DNA of 19,049 bases from an uncultured Candidatus Peregrinibacteria bacterium (lineage in GTDB: Bacteria > Patescibacteriota > Gracilibacteria > Peribacterales > Peribacteraceae): NCBI GenBank assembly GCA_913054215.1, contig CAJXJE010000002.1, forward strand, positions 1-19,049, given 5' to 3'. The position numbers and the translations under genes were made by a program. The notes beneath the pieces were generated by a model. The model saw nothing but the letters and a program-made list of their open reading frames with translations. It was not told the DNA's origin and did not search any database. Of this stretch, positions 15,401 to 19,049 are shown in pieces (the first letter of the stretch is position 1; each line of letters starts with the position of its first letter).

Positions 15401-15784
15401 ATGACAGATGACAGCTCATCAAATTCGGGTGTTACTATCTCCGATGACCTTCGGAAGAAGTATCCAGATCTTATAGATCTTGTTTTGAAGTCAGAGAGTA
15501 TGAATGATGAGGAGCGACAATATTGGGTAAACATCTTGCCCATCATGACACCGGAGCAAGTACAAAACCTCCGAGACATTTTAGATAACGAAAAGAAACA
15601 ACTAGCTGATATCGACAAAAAATATAGTGCCCAAATTGATACTGCGACAGATAAAGAGCGTATTGCAAAAACTGAAGCCTCTATTGTAAAGCGCCGAACG
15701 GAGCGTTCGGAGCAAGAGGAAGAGCAAGAGAGAAAAGAAGATGTTCACACCGAAGATCTCCTTAAGAAAATCGAGCAACTATGA
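15401..15784 (+). CDS. Small acidic coiled-coil protein, function unknown
   Basis: A 127-residue soluble protein with no signal peptide or membrane segment. The N-terminal 15 residues are Ser/Asp-rich and probably disordered. A helical core (about 18-70) contains DEERQYWVNILPIMTPEQVQ, followed by a highly charged helix rich in Glu, Lys, Arg and Gln (about 62-127), probably a coiled coil. I recall conserved small proteins with this W-x(3)-LP-x-MTPEQ pattern in candidate-phyla genomes, but I know of no assigned function. It follows greA by 27 bases and may be expressed from its own leaderless promoter. Its TGA overlaps the 3' end of the convergent holA gene. Confidence 0.8.
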   Translation: MTDDSSSNSGVTISDDLRKKYPDLIDLVLKSESMNDEERQYWVNILPIMTPEQVQNLRDILDNEKKQLADIDKKYSAQIDTATDKERIAKTEASIVKRRTERSEQEEEQERKEDVHTEDLLKKIEQL

Positions 15785-16741
15785 TGCGCTGAGCAATACT
15801 ATAGATTGATCTATTATCGATAGTAGTTCTTCTGGTGCTTCCACTGTAGATTTGTATCCTCCAGTCTTCAAATCTTTGTCTGTCTGAGCAAAGCGAGACA
15901 CGACTGTATCCAATTCTGTTTTATTCATTTTCCTTGCCAGAGGAAGTACCGTTCGTACGGTTCCAAAATTGACGCCAGTGCTCTTGGTTATAGCAGGCGG
16001 TGCAGTAATACCATCCTCGAGTGCCGCGGCGACAAGGGTAAGCTGAGACACGAGCCATAGTAATTTGCTCCACAGTGCATAAGGGCTTTCCCCCTTGTTG
16101 AGTATCTCTTTAGCAAATGTCAGTGCCTCATCGCGCTTGCCTACGGACAGTAGGTCCATCAGTTTCCATCCGGCCTGTTGCTCGCTGAGCATGACAAGTA
16201 CGTCGATGTCTTCGTGACTGATGCCCTTACGGCCTGCAAACGTTGCAAGTTTTTTTATTTCTGCCGCCAGTAACATCTGATCTTCACCAACGGTATCGAT
16301 AAGATGCCGAGCATTTTCTGGGGACAGAGAGGAATCAAGAGCCTGCGCCTGACCTACCAGCCATGCAGAAAGACGACTATCTCGTAGTGATGCAAATGTT
16401 TTTACTTCGGCGATAGTCAGGAGTTCTTTTGTACTAGAAAGACGCTTATCCGGCTTTGGGTCAACAATAAGCAATACGTTCTGAGGATGAAGCACATCGC
16501 TTGTTTGGAGCATTTCCCCTTTTTCCATCTTTGGTATGCCTATGAGCACGATGAGCCTCTTTTTAGCAATAAATGGCGATGCGGCTATTTCATCCATAAG
16601 GAGCCTTGCTTGCAGCTTTTTCCCGTCTAATCGCGTCAAATTCTCCTCTCCGTGCTTTTCGATAAATCCTTCTATCCACCGCCGCTTCTCTTGGTCTATT
16701 TCGTAGAGATTCTCGCCTGAGAACAGAAATACTTGAGACAT
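15779..16741 (-). CDS. holA: DNA polymerase III delta subunit
   Basis: HolA is the clamp-loader subunit that opens the beta sliding clamp. The 320-residue product has the usual length and layout. The N-terminal domain shows VFLFSGENLYEID in place of a true P-loop, consistent with an AAA+ fold without ATP binding, then the helical lid with NARHLIDTVGEDQMLLAAEIKKL. The C-terminal collar domain has WKLMDLLSVGKRDEALTFAK and ends in the typical FAQTDKDLKTGG segment. The ATG at 16741 is preceded on the minus strand by TACAAT 9 bases upstream. The 3' end overlaps the convergent small coiled-coil gene by 6 bases. Confidence 0.93.
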   Translation of the reverse strand: MSQVFLFSGENLYEIDQEKRRWIEGFIEKHGEENLTRLDGKKLQARLLMDEIAASPFIAKKRLIVLIGIPKMEKGEMLQTSDVLHPQNVLLIVDPKPDKRLSSTKELLTIAEVKTFASLRDSRLSAWLVGQAQALDSSLSPENARHLIDTVGEDQMLLAAEIKKLATFAGRKGISHEDIDVLVMLSEQQAGWKLMDLLSVGKRDEALTFAKEILNKGESPYALWSKLLWLVSQLTLVAAALEDGITAPPAITKSTGVNFGTVRTVLPLARKMNKTELDTVVSRFAQTDKDLKTGGYKSTVEAPEELLSIIDQSIVLLSAS

Positions 16742-16750
16742 AGGGGTGAA

Positions 16751-16759
16751 ATTGTATCA
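16751..16759 (-). promoter_or_regulatory. Putative extended -10 promoter of holA
   Basis: Read on the minus strand, TGA-TACAAT (hexamer 16756 to 16751) lies 9 bases before the holA ATG. Transcription would start 2-3 bases before the start codon. No convincing -35 box is visible. Confidence 0.5.
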
Positions 16760-16823
16760 TATAATTACACAATAATTCATAGATATACTCAACCTCTCCA
16801 CACTCCCCAAATACCATATTTTT

Positions 16824-16832
16824 TGCTATAAT
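16824..16832 (+). promoter_or_regulatory. Putative extended -10 promoter of the dockerin-like cluster
   Basis: TGC-TATAAT (hexamer 16827-16832) is a perfect extended -10 element 8 bases before the ATG at 16841, so transcription probably starts at or next to that codon. It is the only strong promoter before the three-gene surface cluster. Confidence 0.6.
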
Positions 16833-16840
16833 AGTATGAT

Positions 16841-17167
16841 ATGTATATCAAATACCCACACTCCTTCAGAAGGAATCTCAAAATGCTTGCAACTGGAGTT
16901 GCATGCATTCTAGGATCATTTCTGATCGGCATTCAAACAGCAGGAGATGTGCAACCTGTTTCACTTATTCAAGCAGGAGGCATTCCTTATGCTGGAGACG
17001 TCGATGGCAGTGGCACCGTTGATATGATTGATGTCCTCGTTATCTTGGATATCGCTCAAGGATACGAAAGTGCTACGAGCGATCAACTGAGGGCTGATCC
17101 TATCGAGGATGGCCAACTGACTGTGGATGACGCTATCAGCGTCCTCTCTAGGCTCTCTATTCAGTAA
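16841..17167 (+). CDS. Small secreted dockerin-like protein
   Basis: The 108-residue product has a basic N-terminus (RRNLK), a hydrophobic signal or anchor segment (about 16-33) and a C-terminal domain of about 60 residues resembling a type I dockerin. Calcium-loop repeat 1 is GDVDGSGTVDMID (Asp53, Asp55, Ser57, Asp64) followed by helix VLVILDIAQG; repeat 2 is ADPIEDGQLTVDD (Asp86, Asp90, Asp97), with Ile88 where a polar ligand is usual, followed by helix AISVLSRL. Dockerins bind cohesins, and the next gene, 11 bases away, encodes a cohesin-like domain. An alternative ATG at 16883 has AAGGA 8 bases upstream and would shorten the basic N-region. The 16841 start fits the promoter spacing. Confidence 0.8.
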   Translation: MYIKYPHSFRRNLKMLATGVACILGSFLIGIQTAGDVQPVSLIQAGGIPYAGDVDGSGTVDMIDVLVILDIAQGYESATSDQLRADPIEDGQLTVDDAISVLSRLSIQ

Positions 17168-17178
17168 ATACTTCTCCT

Positions 17179-18699
17179 TTGAATACACACATACGCAAGC
17201 TTCGGCTGAGCATTATCACTGCATTTATTGTAGGGATGATACCTACCCAAGCGTTTGCTGCTATTCATGATGCAACATTTGAGTTACATCCTCACTGTAT
17301 CGAACGTGAAGGAAAAGATGGTGAATGGTTGTTTGGCCCTATTCCAAGTCCGGGCATTGTTCTAGAAATACGGGACATTGATGGTCTTCGGTGTTTGACT
17401 TTTGAAATAGAAGATCCTCAGACTCTTCGTACTCGTCCGCTTCGTAAGGGCGATATTCTCGATATCGATGTGGTGATAGACAACCCCGGTAAGAGAAAGA
17501 TAAATCGTGTACGGGTGTGGCTGTCGTATGACCCTAATATGTTAGAAGGAGAATCTTTGGAAATTAATGAGAAGTTCGATGTGGTCACTCCTGATGAAAA
17601 GGATTTCTCCCCTGATGAAGGCTATGTAAAGATCGAGGCAAGTAAGGGGAGAGGTAATGAAAATGGTGACAAGATTCTGGTAGCACGTATTCAATTTAAG
17701 GTCATAGAAACCAATCCTATCGGAACCCCTATCACGTTTTACGATGTGCAGCCCGGTGGACACAGTGTCATCATGGCAGACAACAATGGTGAACAGGCGT
17801 ATGTAGTCAAAGAAGCACCAGGCGTTCTGTTAGTAAAATTTGCAGAAGAGGAAGAAGGTCCAACAGAAACAATAGAACCGGAGGAAACGGAAGATGATAT
17901 CGGCAATATATTTGATAGTGTTCCAGAATCAGATGTTGAACCGGAGCCAGAGCCGGAACCTGAGCCGGAACCTGTTGAAGATCCGAATGCCTGTGTTCGT
18001 GATGAAGACTGTGATAATGGATTTTGTAAAGCAGGACAGTGTGAACAAAATCCGAATCTCGCTAATGGTGCCAGCTGTTCCTATGATGATGAATGTCAAA
18101 GTGGTCTCTGTGCCAGTGGTATCTGCATACCCAACATCGGTGATGTTCCTGATGGAGGAGGAATCACTGCTGAGACTTCAGATCAACGTACAGCATTTTC
18201 CCTACTGCAAATTCGCAATGTCAGAGTGACAACCGATGGAAGTTCTGCATTTCTTGCATGGGACAAACTGCGCTCGTCTCAGATAAAAGCAAACACCGTC
18301 TACTACAGCAAAACCTCTGGAAGGTACATGCAGCGCCGCACTATCGATAAGAATGAAAATACTCTCACATTGCGCTCGTTAGAAATTGGGAAGCGCTACT
18401 ACTTTGCCGTGCGAGCACTGAGTAAGAAGGATGAAGAAAGCGCATTTAGCCGTGAAGTTTCTATTGTTATTGGAGACCCAGATTCTTCTAGTGCTCCGCT
18501 GGTAGCAGGGTCTATAAGTGATGGGCCTGGCAAGAACCCCGTAGCCAATCTCTCTAATCAAGATGGCACAGTCGCTGTACCAGGAGAAACCGGTCTGCCT
18601 TCTGCTGTCGTACTATTCCTTATCGGATCTGCTGTGATAGGCACATCTTTTGCATCGCGTCGACAGTTTACCGTCAGCAACCAAAATCCCCATGAATAA
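17179..18699 (+). CDS. Multidomain surface protein: cohesin-like, Cys-rich and fibronectin type III domains
   Basis: A 506-residue secreted protein starting at TTG, the only start that directly precedes the signal peptide (about 1-28, ending TQAFAA). A cohesin-like domain spans about 86-220: KGDILDIDVVI, then VRVWLSYDPNMLEG and ILVARIQFKVIE, the order expected for the PF00963 fold. An acidic region with six Glu-Pro repeats (254-265) leads to a Cys-rich module with eight cysteines (272, 278, 283, 288, 300, 306, 311, 316) in two C-x(4-5)-C-x4-C-x4-C units. A fibronectin type III domain covers about 340-432. The C-terminus has ETGLPSAV, a hydrophobic stretch and SRR, like a sortase sorting signal. 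Its start is 11 bases after the dockerin-like gene. The domain calls are by eye. Confidence 0.8.
   Translation: MNTHIRKLRLSIITAFIVGMIPTQAFAAIHDATFELHPHCIEREGKDGEWLFGPIPSPGIVLEIRDIDGLRCLTFEIEDPQTLRTRPLRKGDILDIDVVIDNPGKRKINRVRVWLSYDPNMLEGESLEINEKFDVVTPDEKDFSPDEGYVKIEASKGRGNENGDKILVARIQFKVIETNPIGTPITFYDVQPGGHSVIMADNNGEQAYVVKEAPGVLLVKFAEEEEGPTETIEPEETEDDIGNIFDSVPESDVEPEPEPEPEPEPVEDPNACVRDEDCDNGFCKAGQCEQNPNLANGASCSYDDECQSGLCASGICIPNIGDVPDGGGITAETSDQRTAFSLLQIRNVRVTTDGSSAFLAWDKLRSSQIKANTVYYSKTSGRYMQRRTIDKNENTLTLRSLEIGKRYYFAVRALSKKDEESAFSREVSIVIGDPDSSSAPLVAGSISDGPGKNPVANLSNQDGTVAVPGETGLPSAVVLFLIGSAVIGTSFASRRQFTVSNQNPHE
17938..17973 (+). repeat. Glu-Pro coding microrepeat
   Basis: Six tandem GAG/GAA-CCG/CCA/CCT pairs encode (EP)6 in the linker between the cohesin-like and Cys-rich domains. 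Codons vary between units, so the repeat is kept at protein level rather than being a recent slippage product. Such Pro/Glu tracts form stiff extended spacers. Confidence 0.8.
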
Positions 18700-19049
18700 T
18701 ATCGATCCAATTTGGCAGTCTGATGATGAGTCTGTACCAGTGACTGTAAAAAGTCAGACAGAACCTGAAATCACACCTTCTACTGGCACACAAATTTCCC
18801 GCAGACCTGCAGCTATTGTTGGAATGCTATTGGTCATTGGTGCGGGCTTTAGTTTCTTTCGTGGTGTAGAAGGGCTCACTGGTCAACTGATAGATGGTGC
18901 ACAGGTTATTCGTATCACCAGTGAAGGATTTGAACCTAGGCGCGTCGAAGTAGAACACGGGCAAACTATTACCTGGAAAAATGAAGCAGAAGTTGCTCAT
19001 ATTATTGAATCCGATACGCTGTGTAGCGATACAGGATTTTGCTTGATGA
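18692..19049 (+). CDS. Membrane-anchored cupredoxin-like protein, 3' end cut by window edge
   Basis: The frame is open to the window end (119 codons visible). The ATG at 18692 overlaps the end of the cohesin-like gene by 8 bases, indicating coupling. A polar N-terminus of about 45 residues is followed by one membrane segment (about 47-63, AAIVGMLLVIGAGFSFF) and then an extracytoplasmic domain with FEPRRVEVEHGQTITWKNEA and an AHII motif. This matches the N-terminal strands of plastocyanin-like cupredoxins (F-x-P, then G-x-x-I/V-x-W-x-N, then a copper-ligand His). The Cys of LCSDTGFC just after is too early to be the type 1 copper Cys, so whether copper is bound depends on sequence beyond the window. 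Confidence 0.7.
   Translation, partial: MNNIDPIWQSDDESVPVTVKSQTEPEITPSTGTQISRRPAAIVGMLLVIGAGFSFFRGVEGLTGQLIDGAQVIRITSEGFEPRRVEVEHGQTITWKNEAEVAHIIESDTLCSDTGFCLM

Noticed and set aside
16841..16900. Twin-arginine (Tat) signal in the dockerin-like protein (SFRRNLK)
   Set aside because: The hydrophobic stretch is strong and Sec-like, and the small calcium-binding domain gives no reason for folded export.
1..19049. CRISPR arrays, insertion sequences, phage genes or rRNA
   Set aside because: No regularly spaced repeats, transposase or integrase motifs, terminal inverted repeats or rRNA segments were seen.

Overview
The window is a gene-dense piece of a bacterial chromosome with about a dozen and a half genes and no intergenic gap over about 120 bases. 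Several traits point to a small-genome Patescibacteria (CPR) lineage, possibly near Peregrinibacteria: very short spacers, three convergent gene pairs whose stop codons overlap, almost no Shine-Dalgarno sequences, -10 boxes only 6-13 bases before the start codon, many secreted or surface proteins (sortase, SLH, dockerin-like, cohesin-like, cupredoxin-like), and a small acidic protein of a type I recall from CPR genomes. TGA is used as a normal stop (for example 5727-5729, 8160-8162, 9479-9481, 15782-15784), so this is not a lineage that reads UGA as glycine. The lineage call is inference; no rRNA is present.

Layout. 1-2437 (+): 3' part of purD (purine synthesis), then a BT1-type (folate/biopterin family) MFS transporter. 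2434-4535 (-): a membrane coiled-coil zinc-ribbon protein followed by prfA (release factor 1). 4596-7015 (+): mnmA (tRNA 2-thiouridylase) and a membrane-anchored sortase. 7091-9481 (+): tRNA-Leu(UAA), a signal-peptide membrane protein of unknown function and a GT-C-like glycosyltransferase, probably one transcript. 9594-10589 (+): an EamA/DMT transporter. 10586-11425 (-): an SLH-repeat secreted protein, divergent from carB (11520-14786, +). 14870-15784 (+): greA and a small coiled-coil protein. 15779-16741 (-): holA. 16841-19049 (+): a surface cluster of dockerin-like protein, cohesin-like multidomain protein and a cupredoxin-like protein cut by the window end.

How the genes fit together. The housekeeping genes (purD, carB, prfA, mnmA, tRNA-Leu, greA, holA) serve nucleotide synthesis, translation, transcription elongation and replication. 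They are interleaved with an envelope set: sortase, SLH protein, GT-C enzyme with its partner, and the dockerin/cohesin/cupredoxin cluster. The most interesting parts are the adjacent dockerin-like and cohesin-like genes, which suggest a small calcium-dependent surface assembly, and the recurring promoter layout that predicts leaderless mRNAs, which also bears on the sortase and carB start sites.
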